Assembly (NCBI GenBank): GCA_016200005.1
Contig: JACQFP010000013.1
Coordinates: 1 to 64,000 of the forward strand
Length of the DNA: 64,000 nt
Origin: Verrucomicrobiota bacterium
Lineage (GTDB): Bacteria > Verrucomicrobiota > Verrucomicrobiia > Limisphaerales > PALSA-1396
Direction: 5' to 3'
The notes below the pieces were generated by a model, which did not search any database, had not been told where the DNA came from, and saw only the letters and a list, made by a program, of their open reading frames with translations. Of this stretch, positions 1-7,104 are shown in pieces. How positions within the stretch are numbered: position 1 is the first letter of the stretch; each line of letters starts with the position of its first letter. The translations under genes were made by a program, and so were the position numbers.

Positions 1-1196
1 AGGTAGCGTCCGTTGATAGCTTCGCAGATCTGGGCTCGCCGGTGCAGGTCGCCGACGCCCTTACGCAAGACTTGCCAGCGTTTCTTGCCTTCGGGATCGC
101 GTTCGCTGGCCCGATAGACCCGGAACTGGTGGGGGCGGTTAAGCGTGGTCTCGACCCGCAGCACGCTGCCCTGCTTGTCGTAGAGTTTGACCGAGTTGCC
201 ATTGGCCTGATGTTTGAGACGCAGGCCTTCAGGCCGATGCTTGAGGCTGCTCAACACTTCGCCTTGATGATTGCCATGCACCCGACCGTTGGCCTGGGTT
301 TTGTGACCGAGGAAGCGCAACACGTCGGTGCTGCCAAAATGTTGGATGCCTTGCTGGACCAGCGCCGGATAAAGACGCGCCAGGGCGGCAGGGCTTTTGA
401 ACATGATGTCGGTGGCGTATTCGCTTTCGCTGACGCTCCAGTAGTAGGACAGGGCCAGCGGACGGCACAGTTGGGCAGCATGAGGATGACATTGCCCGAT
501 CAACGGTTGCAGCAGCACCGGCCAGCAGTTTTGCAGTTGCGTGTGCGCCAGCGCCTGGGCGCGGGCGGGGTCTGCAAGCCAGGTAAAGCAGTTGTCGCGC
601 TGGACGTAACCGAGGCCGGCCTGGTCGAGTTGGCGGGCCAGCCAGTGGCGACCGTTGAGACAAAGATGAAGGGCAAAGGGAAACCACGTTTGCAGGCGCA
701 GGTGCAACAGGCCCAGTTGTTCGTGGAGGAAATAAAAGTAGTAGTGCAGGCATTTGCCCGGCGCCAAACGCAACACCAATTTCTTTTGCTCCCGATCACG
801 GCGCACAAAGTAGGTCAGACAGGGTTCGACGACGCTCCACAAGCCGATGAGGCCGGTGGTCAGGCCGTCGCGACGGGCCCGGTCGCGGGCCAGCAGTTCC
901 TTGCGCTGGGCACTGCCGGGCAAATAGGTGAGCGGGCGACCCGACTGCTCGGCCAGTTGATGAGCGGCGGCGCGCACACGCTCGGTCCACCCGGCGGCGA
1001 AGGCGGCGAAGTCTTTGAGCAGAACACCCGCGCGGCTCAGATAGCGCATCATGAGGCTGGGTTGATAAAGTGGACGCAAGGTGCCCATGAGACGCAGGCG
1101 GTCAAAGCCGGAAAGAACACCGATGACATCGGCGGCGTGTTGCGTTACAAAAGGCGACGGGGCGTCGCTGGTTGTGGTGGTGACTTTGATTTTCAC
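1..1196 (-). CDS. Uncharacterised multi-copy-type protein, 3' end beyond the window
   Basis: The minus strand is open without a stop from a GTG at 1196 to the left edge, about 398 codons. An in-frame TAG lies just upstream, so GTG 1196 is the likely start. The protein begins VKIKVTTTTSD and contains GFDRLRLMGTLRPLYQ (about residues 38-53), KCLHYYFYFLHEQLG, LQTWFPFALHLCLNGRHW, DNCFTWL, and a basic C-terminal part with GRVHGNHQGEVLSSL. I recognise the style of a large uncharacterised family that recurs in Verrucomicrobiota and Planctomycetota genomes, but I know no function for it. It could be mobile-element cargo; no terminal inverted repeat is visible because the 3' end is missing. Plus-strand open frames over the same bases are shadows. 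Confidence 0.75.
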   Translation of the reverse strand, partial: MKIKVTTTTSDAPSPFVTQHAADVIGVLSGFDRLRLMGTLRPLYQPSLMMRYLSRAGVLLKDFAAFAAGWTERVRAAAHQLAEQSGRPLTYLPGSAQRKELLARDRARRDGLTTGLIGLWSVVEPCLTYFVRRDREQKKLVLRLAPGKCLHYYFYFLHEQLGLLHLRLQTWFPFALHLCLNGRHWLARQLDQAGLGYVQRDNCFTWLADPARAQALAHTQLQNCWPVLLQPLIGQCHPHAAQLCRPLALSYYWSVSESEYATDIMFKSPAALARLYPALVQQGIQHFGSTDVLRFLGHKTQANGRVHGNHQGEVLSSLKHRPEGLRLKHQANGNSVKLYDKQGSVLRVETTLNRPHQFRVYRASERDPEGKKRWQVLRKGVGDLHRRAQICEAINGRY

Positions 1197-1263
1197 ACCA
1201 ACGTTCTATCGCACTGGCGGCGTCCTGTCTGCCATTCACTGTGGTTGCGGCGCAAGCCGCGTT

Positions 1264-1968
1264 AGGTTCATCGGTGTTCATCCGTGGTTAAAGCTCGGCC
1301 TCTGGTTTCTGCCTTTGGCCTGGCTCTGGTTCTCCCTTAGCTACAATCTCGGCGCCCAGTGGTCGGCCTACGAGCAATACAATTACGGCTGGGCCGTGCC
1401 GTTCCTCTGCGCGTACCTGTTCTGGTTGCGGTGGCACGTCAAGCCACTGCCGGAATCGCCTGCCAACGTTAGAGCGGCGACGGCAATCGGAGTTCTCGCC
1501 GCTTTCCTGTTATTGCCCACGCGCTTCCTGCATGAGGCCAACCCCATCTGGCGACTTACCAGCTTGGCGTGGACTTTGGAAGTCATTATCATTTACCTGG
1601 CCGCTGTTTACTTGGCGGGCGGGATGGGCTGGCTGCGGCAGTTCTTCTTTCCGATAGTTTTTTTCTTGGTGGCAGTGCCCTGGCCTTCTGGTCTGGAGAA
1701 TTTCCTGGTGCAATCCCTTACTGGCTTGAATGTCACAACCACGGTTGAGTTGTTGAATGGGATTGGCACTCCTGCCTTGCAACACGGCAATGTCATCGAA
1801 GTCGCCACCGGCATGGCCGAAAACCAGGCCGCGGCCAAGACCGGCGGTAAGATTGCCAGACGCGCCCGCCTGGAACTCGAAGCCAAGACCGGCAAACGCG
1901 TCGTGACCGGCGAAAACTACTTGCCGCCGAGCAGTGCAAAAAGAATCCAGGATACGAACGATGAATAA
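1264..1968 (+). pseudogene. Truncated exosortase core fused to a DinD/BRO-like C-terminal tail
   Basis: Residues from about 1294 to 1815 match the membrane core of the exosortase at 10953: QYNYGWAVP, then EANP.WR, FPIVFFLVAVPWP, and VELLNG.G.PAL..GNVIEV.TGM. The match stops at TGM, just before the segment that carries the catalytic Cys in the other copy, so no Cys, Arg or His of the active site is present. From 1816 the frame continues as ENQAAAKTGGKIARRARLELE and TGKRVVTGENYLPP, which resembles the C-terminal tail of DinD/BRO-type DNA-damage or antirepressor proteins (family recognition from memory). The 5' end is a dispersed repeat with no convincing start codon. This is a recombination product of two unrelated genes, not a working sortase. 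Confidence 0.7.
1267..1293 (+). repeat. Dispersed repeat, 'ttcatcNgcgttcatctgcggttaaag' type
   Basis: A diverged copy of a short repeat that recurs at 4650-4694, 6873-6909, 7788-7804 and 8759-8775, and inverted at 2156-2190, 7625-7660 and 10697-10735. Here it lies exactly where the 5' end of the following exosortase fragment should be, so it may have replaced that end. Confidence 0.6.
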
Positions 1969-2143
1969 AGGCCTTTCGGCTCCAACGGTCGTTCCTTGGT
2001 CGCCTCGCGTTTCACCTGGCCCAAGGTTGCCACGCAGATGAAATCCGTTTACGAGTGGGTACTTGGTGGCGATCCAAACCGGATTGTGTCCAAACACACT
2101 GAAATGCTGAAATTAGAAATCGGCAAAGCAGAAAGTAGAAAAC
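1969..2143 (+). pseudogene. Glycosyltransferase C-terminal remnant
   Basis: Directly after the TAA at 1966-1968 the same frame continues with NGRSLVASRFTWPKVATQM and KSVYEWVLGG, which looks like the last helices of a GT4-type glycosyltransferase, then runs into dispersed repeat sequence. No N-terminal part is present nearby. A TTG at 1996 could open this frame, but the peptide would be only a tail. It is the third gene fragment in a row, after the exosortase core and the DinD-like tail. The family assignment rests on the short C-terminal pattern only. Confidence 0.4.
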
Positions 2144-2318
2144 GGCCCGGAGTTTTTAACCGCAGATGGGGCAACATGGACGCAGATGCGGAGGGAAAGG
2201 CAGGAGACGCGGTGACGAGGCTCTGATCAAGAACCGTTGAGAGTTAAGAGTTCAGAGTTGATAGTTGAAATGCTGAAAACTGAGATGCTGAAATGCTGAA
2301 ATTAGGAAAGTGGAAAGG
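2144..2318 (+). repeat. 175-bp dispersed repeat, copy A
   Basis: This 175-bp stretch recurs with the same length at 7613-7787 with very few differences. It holds an inverted copy of the 'aaccgcagatgg' repeat, the phrase ggtgacgaggctctgatc, and GCTGAAAT-type octamer repeats. No gene is visible in it. Confidence 0.85.
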
Positions 2319-2348
2319 AGAGATAAAAAAACTGAAACGATGAGGACG

Positions 2349-2752
2349 GTAGTCGGTGATCAGTAGTCAGTGGTCAGTAGCCGGTGGTCAGTAGCCGGGG
2401 GACGGATCTCCAAGCTCCGAGCGCCTATCTCCATTCTCCCATCTTCCATCTTCGATCTACCCCTCAACACCCAACATTCAACTCTCAACATTCAACTCTC
2501 AACATTCAACTCTCAACATTCAACTCTCAACATTCAACTCTCAACATTGAACGGGGCTGGTAGTCGGTGATCAGTAGTCAGTGGTCGGTAGCCGGTAGGC
2601 GGAACAGCCGACGAACTCTCAACATTCAACATTCAACATTCAGCAGGGAGCGGGGAGCAGAGAGCAGAGGAATCTCCAAACTCCAAGCTCCAAGCGGTGC
2701 TCTCCGTTCTCCGTTCTCCACTCTCCAATCTCCTGTCTCCAAACTGTCTTCG
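2349..2752. repeat. Phase-locked drifting heptanucleotide tract
   Basis: Cutting this stretch into consecutive 7-mers from 2349 gives about 57 units that stay in one register while the motif changes. Units read GTNGTCA/GTAGCCG at 2349-2397, NATCTCC/CATCTTC at 2405-2460, alternating CATTCAA and CTCTCAA at 2475-2545, and then GGTAGTC, ACATTCA, GCAGAGA and NTTCTCC types to about 2752. The sequence is non-coding and separates the broken gene fragments from the first toxin-antitoxin cassette. The remainder to 2848 shows no gene. Confidence 0.85.
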
Positions 2753-2848
2753 CCCGACCGTGTGCGCCGTTGGGTGGTGGTAGCGCCGGTGGCAGTTTTT
2801 CCTTCGACTACATTGACATCGCATTCACATTGGTGTTAACTCATTGTA

Positions 2849-3201
2849 ATGCGTGAGATTCACTTCTACCGCACAGCGGGTGGCGGGTGTCCGGTCGAAG
2901 CGTTTCTCGATTCGCTCGGGTCGAAGCAAGCCCGGAAGGTCGCCTGGGTATTGCAGGTCGTGCGGGAATTACCTCGTGTGCCACAGCAATACTTAAAAAG
3001 TTGGAGGGGACTGAGGATTTGTGGGAAGTGCGGGCCGAGTTCGGCGGCGATGCCTTCCGGTTGTTGGGCTTTTGGGATTCGGGCAGGCTGATCATCCTCA
3101 CCAACGGATTTGCCAAGAAGACCCAAAAGACGCCCGAGCGGGAAATTGCGTTGGCCGAGCAACGGCGCCGGGATTACTTGAGCCGAAAGAAAAAGCCATG
3201 A
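2849..3201 (+). pseudogene. HigB-like (Gp49/DUF891) toxin, frameshifted
   Basis: The first frame from ATG 2849 gives [20 protein letters not shown] and continues to VPQQYLK. The rest, [16 protein letters not shown] then [18 protein letters not shown] and [13 protein letters not shown], lies in the next frame and ends at TGA 3199-3201. Together they make a full-length RelE-superfamily HigB/Gp49-like mRNA interferase of about 117 residues. The break sits in a run of five A at about 2994-2998; one more A would restore a single frame, so this is a one-base deletion, a sequencing error or slippage. The stop overlaps the ATG of the antitoxin (ATGA), the usual arrangement of toxin-first HigBA modules. 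Confidence 0.8.
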
Positions 3202-3488
3202 AAGACGACATCGAGAAATACATTGAGAAGCGCAAACGCGCCGACAAGGTCTTTGCCCACGATTTTGACGCCGGTTACGAGGAGTTCAAGATTGGGGTGA
3301 TGCTCCGGCAAGTCCGCGAAGAGGCGGGGGTTTCCCAAGCAACGCTCGCGAAGATCACCCGCACCAAGAAATCCGCAATTTCCCGGCTGGAGAACCACGC
3401 GGAAGACGTCCGCTTGTCCACGGTGGCGCGCGTCGCGAGGGCACTCGGCAAGACTTTGCGCCTCGAATTGGTCGAGGCCAAACCTTGA
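3198..3488 (+). CDS. HigA-like Xre-family antitoxin
   Basis: A 96-residue helix-turn-helix protein. Residues about 38-90 form the Xre/Cro [22 protein letters not shown] then [20 protein letters not shown]. The charged N-terminal arm ([19 protein letters not shown]) fits HigA-type antitoxins that pair with Gp49-like toxins. It would neutralise the toxin and autorepress the operon through the HTH (family knowledge). The start overlaps the toxin stop by 4 nt. The reading frame is intact although its toxin partner is broken. Confidence 0.85.
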   Translation: MKDDIEKYIEKRKRADKVFAHDFDAGYEEFKIGVMLRQVREEAGVSQATLAKITRTKKSAISRLENHAEDVRLSTVARVARALGKTLRLELVEAKP

Positions 3489-3521
3489 CTGCCGGAAAAA
3501 ACTTTCAAGACGGAAACACTG

Positions 3522-3644
3522 CCCGGTGAAGTAACCCGGTGAAGTAGCCCGGTGAAGTAGCCCGGTGAAGTAGCCCGGTGGAATAGGGAATAGATTCCAC
3601 GGGCCAATCCCCAGTGGAATACGAAACAGATTCCACGGGGCAAG
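3522..3644. repeat. 14-nt tandem units plus palindromic TTCCAC/GTGGAA repeat
   Basis: Four to five units of CCGGTGAAGTAGCC (14 nt, twice seven) are followed by two inverted pairs of the type cccagtggaata and tattccacgggg/gattccacgggg. Related blocks lie at 4411-4513, 6571-6708 and, shortened, 11980-12012. The remainder of 3489-3734 holds no gene. Confidence 0.8.
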
Positions 3645-3734
3645 GAAAGCAGAAAGGGGCAAAGCTGCTGGCGGGTTGAGCGTGCGCTGGTTTTCCGCTT
3701 TGCCCACACCGGCGAATTGTGAGACTGTATCGGC

Positions 3735-3974
3735 ATGAGCGTAACTTTGGCTGACGTACGAAAAAAGCCGGGCCACCTGGCCGGCAAAGCCCAATCCAGG
3801 GTTGAAACCCTCACCGTCAAGCAACGGTCCGCGACGGCGAAGTTGGAATCCGTCCAACGACATTCGGAGATTCTGACGGCGCAGTGGCGCACGCGGCGCA
3901 AGACCATCTTATTAAACCCGAAGGGACTTCCACGGCTGAGCGTGGCCAAGCTGATCCAAAGAGGGAGGAAATGA
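3735..3974 (+). CDS. Putative antitoxin of the adjacent VapC
   Basis: A 79-residue basic protein starting at ATG 3735. Its stop overlaps the start of the PIN-domain gene by 4 nt (ATGA), so position makes it the antitoxin. The C-terminal segment KGLPRLSVAKLIQRGRK resembles the toxin-wrapping tail of Phd/VapB-type antitoxins. I do not recognise the N-terminal DNA-binding fold with certainty. The frame is intact. Confidence 0.6.
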   Translation: MSVTLADVRKKPGHLAGKAQSRVETLTVKQRSATAKLESVQRHSEILTAQWRTRRKTILLNPKGLPRLSVAKLIQRGRK

Positions 3975-4381
3975 GCTTGTTTATTGACGCAAGCGCCGCG
4001 TTGGCGCTCCACTTCGAAGACGAATTCCGCCCCTTTGAACCATTGGAAACAAGGTTGGCCGCCGGAGAAGACGCCTTCACCGCGCCAAATTTCTTCCAGG
4101 AAGTGATGGAGGCGCTGCGCCGTGCCATGCGTGAGGGTCGCACCACCAAGGCGGATGCCAGCGCGTGGCTGACCGTGTTGGACAGTTATGAGATCATCCC
4201 GCTGGCTGTCAATCCAGTGGCGGGCTGCGCGACGTGGATTCTGGCGGAAAAGCTCAACGTATCCGCTTACGACGCCGGGTATGTGGCGGTGGCCTACGCG
4301 CGTGGGCTGCCGTTGTGGACTAAAGATGCGCCACTGATCAATAAGCTAAAGCGGGAGGGCATTGACTACTTGCCCAATTAG
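3971..4381 (+). CDS. VapC-like PIN-domain ribonuclease toxin
   Basis: A 136-residue PIN-domain protein. The expected acidic positions are present: D5 in LFIDASA, a central Glu in FFQEVMEAL, Asp in NVSAYDAGYVAVA, and Asp in LWTKDAPL. These bind Mg2+ in VapC endoribonucleases, which cut tRNA or rRNA (family knowledge). The length is typical for VapC. The start ATG at 3971 has gggagg just upstream and overlaps the antitoxin stop. Of the four recognisable toxins in the left region this is the only one with an uninterrupted frame. Confidence 0.85.
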   Translation: MSLFIDASAALALHFEDEFRPFEPLETRLAAGEDAFTAPNFFQEVMEALRRAMREGRTTKADASAWLTVLDSYEIIPLAVNPVAGCATWILAEKLNVSAYDAGYVAVAYARGLPLWTKDAPLINKLKREGIDYLPN

Positions 4382-4410
4382 AGCAGGGAAACGCAGAAAG
4401 AAAAAAGCTG

Positions 4411-4513
4411 TCCGGTGAAGTAGCCCGGTGAAGTAGCGGAATGACTTCACGGGCCGAGGCGGACTTCACGGGTCAATCCCCAGTGGAATACGGGATGGAT
4501 TCCACGGGGCAAG
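4411..4513. repeat. 14-nt / palindromic repeat block, second copy
   Basis: Two CCGGTGAAGTAGCC-type units, then acttcacggg segments that pair with them, then cccagtggaata with gattccacgggg. It is the same composite as at 3522-3644. Confidence 0.75.
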
Positions 4514-4530
4514 GGAAATGGGGAAAATGG

Positions 4531-4574
4531 AAAGCGCCGCTGAATCGGCGCACTCCAGACGCTGCGCGAGTGTT
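4531..4574 (+). repeat. 44-bp repeat 'gcgccgctgaatcggcgc'
   Basis: A 44-bp unit with an internal hairpin (gcgccg and cggcgc) that recurs almost unchanged at 6825-6868 and in inverted, diverged form at 10795-10839. Confidence 0.8.
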
Positions 4575-4677
4575 GTGGCGTGGGCTGTGATTTAGCATTT
4601 CGGATCTCCAATTTCAGGATTTCAGATTTTCTACTTTCAACATTTCATGTTTTTGTGTGCATCTGCGTTCATCGGCG

Positions 4678-4814
4678 TTCATCTGCGGTTAAAGATTTCC
4701 GTTTCCCGCTCCGGGTTTTCCGCGAGGTCGCGTAAAACGGCACGCGAGCCGCGCGCGCTCCCCATTCCAATTTCAGTGTTTCGGAGTCTCAACATCCAAC
4801 ATTCAACATCGAAC
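4678..4814 (+). repeat. About 135-bp dispersed repeat, copy 1
   Basis: It starts ttcatctgcggttaaag, continues through gcgtaaaacggcacgcgagc, and ends in heptad sequence. Near-identical copies lie at 7788-7922 and 8759-8862. No gene is visible between 4382 and 4893. Confidence 0.85.
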
Positions 4815-4893
4815 GAGGCGGAGGACGGAAATGCGTGAGCGGCGGTTCCGGCCAAAGGGTTGACTTTAGGGAAAGGGCGAATATTCTTTTGCA

Positions 4894-5187
4894 ATGAGTT
4901 CAACAGTGCGAGATCGCAAGCATCCCTTCCGACTGCCAAGCGAGGACGCCCGCGCCGTGGACGAACTGGTCGCTCAGACCAAGGTTTCGTTCAGCCGCAT
5001 CGTTTCGCTTTGCGTTCGCAAAGGCCTGCCGTGGGTGCGTGCGGATTTGTCCAGCAAGAGCGGCCGCGTCACGAACGTGGACCCGCTGCCCGAAAAGGTG
5101 CTCCGGCGTATTTACTCTCGCCCCGAGCGCGACGAAGGCGGTGTTGACCGGCTGGTGAAGGCCCAGGCCAAGGGAGTGCGCGATTGA
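4894..5187 (+). CDS. Antitoxin of a PemK/MazF-like pair
   Basis: A 97-residue protein whose TGA overlaps the TTG start of the toxin-like frame at 5184. The first half (KHPFRLPSEDARAVDELVAQ then FSRIVSLCVRKGLPWVRADL) suggests a ribbon-helix-helix-like DNA-binding domain. The C-terminal half is charged and probably disordered, as in MazE- or PemI-type antitoxins. The assignment rests mainly on the position before a MazF-like frame. The frame is intact. Confidence 0.6.
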   Translation: MSSTVRDRKHPFRLPSEDARAVDELVAQTKVSFSRIVSLCVRKGLPWVRADLSSKSGRVTNVDPLPEKVLRRIYSRPERDEGGVDRLVKAQAKGVRD

Positions 5188-5501
5188 ATGCCTGGGAAGT
5201 TTGGACCTGGGACGGTCATCCGTGCATCCTGCTCTCCAATCAGGAACGGTTGAACCGCAAACAGTAGTTTGTTGTGCTCAAAGGGCAGACACTCTATTCC
5301 GGCGATCCTGCGCCGACGCCGCTGGAAACGGTGTTGGACGTGGCGGATGGTTTAGACCGGCGCACGGTGTTTGTCTGCGACCTGCTCTACACGGCGCCCA
5401 AGGCGGCGATTTCGCAACAGCGCGGCGAGGTTCGGTCGCTGGAACGTCGGCGCGACATCTCGCGCAAAATCATTCAAGGTCTGGCGCTGGCCGGGCTCTA
5501 G
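5184..5501 (+). pseudogene. PemK/MazF-like toxin with an in-frame TAG
   Basis: From TTG 5184 the frame reads LNAWEVWTWDGHPCILLSNQ and ERLNRKQ, meets TAG at 5265-5267, and resumes without shift as FVVLKGQTLYSGDP, DVADGLDRRTVFVCDLLYTA and RRDISRKIIQGLALAGL. The complete product would be about 105 residues, the normal length of MazF/PemK-type endoribonucleases, with a W..D.HP.ILLSN-like first strand. The stop most likely replaces a sense codon (GAG to TAG is one change). TTG 5184 overlaps the antitoxin stop, which supports it as the original start. A restart at GTG 5274 would lack the first strands and is unlikely to be active. Confidence 0.75.
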
Positions 5502-5593
5502 GAATCACTGCGGGCGACGCGCGATCATACCCGGGGGCAACGGTTTGGGGAGTGGTTTGGAAAGCCAGGGATGGGAGGCAGGGAAAATCCGCA

Positions 5594-5790
5594 AAGCTGA
5601 AAGTAGAAATTGGGAAAGCAGAAAGCAAGGAGACTGCCTGACCACGGACAACAGACCACCACCGCCCTCCGAGCTCCAATCTCCAATCTTCCATCTTCGA
5701 TCTACCCCTCAACTCTCAACATCGAACGGGGCGGTGGTCAGTAGTCAGTGGGCGGTGGACGGTAGGCGGAGGGCGGGCTTCCGGCGCGGA
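5594..5790. repeat. Drifting heptanucleotide tract
   Basis: Seven-nucleotide register runs from AAAGCTG/AAAGTAG units through CGAGCTC, CAATCTC and ACTCTCA types to GGTGGTC and AGTAGTC types. The motif order (GATCTAC, then CCCTCAA, CTCTCAA and a GTGGTCA class) matches part of the tract at 2349-2752. Nothing coding is seen from 5502 to 5858. Confidence 0.8.
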
Positions 5791-5858
5791 GCAAACAGCG
5801 CGGAGCGGAACAACGTCTTTGGGCTTGAAAAAGCGGCCCATAAAACTAATCTGTCAGC

Positions 5859-6206
5859 ATGACACTTGAGTTATCTGATCTCGACACCATCAAGAACAAT
5901 GCGCTGAAGAAATTTGAAGAGCGCGTGTGCAGCGCCCGGGATAACCGCGCAGAAATCGAACGCGAGGCTTTCAGGTTGGAGTCGCAATTGGAGCAGCTTT
6001 ATTCCTTTACCGCGGTCATGGCGCGTCGGGAACCCGAGGTGGCCAGAACCGCCGAACTTTGGGAAAGCCTGGTAAAGACCTGCGACCTGTTCGCGGGAAA
6101 AGTATTTCAATTGTCGCAGCAACACTCGCTCGGCACCGCGGCCTACGACCATATTCTGGATATTCGCAGCGCGGCGGAAGAATTGCGGACGTTGCACCGC
6201 CCATGA
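5859..6206 (+). CDS. Uncharacterised protein, first gene of an overlapping pair
   Basis: A 115-residue, mostly helical, charged protein (SDLDTIKNNALKKFEERV, REAFRLESQLEQLYSF, VARTAELWESLVKTCDLFAG, DILDIRSAAEELRTLH). It has no signal peptide, membrane segment or motif that I recognise; the heptad-like spacing of hydrophobics suggests coiled helices. Its TGA overlaps the ATG of the next gene by 4 nt, as in the toxin-antitoxin cassettes on both sides. It may be one half of an unrecognised toxin-antitoxin or accessory pair; this is inference from context only. Confidence 0.6.
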   Translation: MTLELSDLDTIKNNALKKFEERVCSARDNRAEIEREAFRLESQLEQLYSFTAVMARREPEVARTAELWESLVKTCDLFAGKVFQLSQQHSLGTAAYDHILDIRSAAEELRTLHRP

Positions 6207-6415
6207 TCAGCCCGGCGGAAATCGCTGCCCTGGCTGAACTCTACGATCGTTACGCCAACGCTTTTGAGCGCACCTCTCCTGACCGACTACGGGCGCGCCG
6301 CCAGTTTTATGCGCGGCTCGAAATGCTCTACGAGCAAGAGGGCCGGAATGTGACCTACGATGCGTTTCGTTTTGAGATGGTTAAACTGTGCAAAGAGTAT
6401 CTCCGCAGAAATTAG
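6203..6415 (+). CDS. Uncharacterised small protein, second gene of an overlapping pair
   Basis: A 70-residue protein (MISPAEIAALAELYDRYANA, SPDRLRARRQFYARLEMLYE, FRFEMVKLCKEYLRRN) that is helical and lacks known motifs. It is translationally coupled to the preceding gene by an ATGA overlap. The pair sits between a broken MazF-like and a broken HicA-like cassette. I do not recognise the family. Confidence 0.6.
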   Translation: MISPAEIAALAELYDRYANAFERTSPDRLRARRQFYARLEMLYEQEGRNVTYDAFRFEMVKLCKEYLRRN

Positions 6416-6570
6416 CAGATTCGTTTCCGGCAGCTTTCGACTTTCCAAGCTCCCCATTTCTGAGTTCGGGCTTCGTTTTCTGCTTTCCGGATTTCAGCTT
6501 TCAGTATTTCAGATTGTTTACTTTCTACCCTCAACCCTCAACCCTTCAACATTGAACGAGGCGGAGGGCG

Positions 6571-6708
6571 CCCGGTGAAGTAGCCGGGTGAAGTAGCGAA
6601 AGCCTTCACGGGCCGATCCCCAGTGGAATAGGGAATAGATTCCACGGGTCAATCCCCAGTGGAATACGAAACAGATTCCACGGGGCAGGGGAGACTTCAC
6701 GGGCCAGG
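6571..6708. repeat. 14-nt / palindromic repeat block, third copy
   Basis: Two CCGGTGAAGTAGCC-type units, a cttcacgggcc complement, two cccagtggaata/gattccacggg pairs, and a closing acttcacgggcc. It is the longest copy of the composite. Confidence 0.75.
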
Positions 6709-6711
6709 GAA

Positions 6712-6770
6712 GTCAGTGGTCAGTGGTCGGTAGTCGGTGGTCGGTGGACGGTAGGCGGAGGACGGACTCT
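6712..6770. repeat. GTCAGTG/GTCGGTG heptad tract
   Basis: About eight consecutive heptads of the GTCAGTG, GTCGGTA, GACGGTA and GGCGGAG types. They are followed by 8-nt AGCTGAAA units up to about 6800. Confidence 0.75.
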
Positions 6771-6824
6771 GAAAAGCTGAAAAGCTGAAATTGAAAATTG
6801 GGAAAGCAGAAATGCGGACAATGA

Positions 6825-6868
6825 AAAGCGCCGCTGAATCGGCGCACTCCAGACGCTGCGCGAGTGTT
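6825..6868 (+). repeat. 44-bp repeat, second copy
   Basis: Nearly identical to 4531-4574. It is followed at 6873-6909 by a copy of the ttcatcggcgtccatctgcgg repeat. Nothing coding is seen from 6416 to 7104. Confidence 0.8.
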
Positions 6869-7104
6869 TAGCCACGATCTGCGTTCATCGGCGTCCATCT
6901 GCGGTTAAAGAATCGGGAGCCGTTTTCAGCGTTTCAGTGTTTCAGCATGTCAGTGTTTGAGAAAATGTGAGCTCCGGCTTGGGCGCCTTACGGGCAGGAA
7001 GCGCGATTCTGAGGATGACCCACGCGGAGATCCGTCAGAGATTTGATCAAAACCCCGAATCCGGCAGCTCTTGACCTGCCGCTGGTTTGACGTAAACTGC
7101 TTTC

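Noticed and set aside
42-1265. A 407-codon open frame on the plus strand
   Set aside because: The minus strand over the same bases encodes a far more protein-like sequence; the plus frame has no recognisable motif and is a shadow.
3522-6708. CRISPR array
   Set aside because: The repeats are direct 14-nt units and hairpins without unique spacers of constant length, and no cas genes are near.
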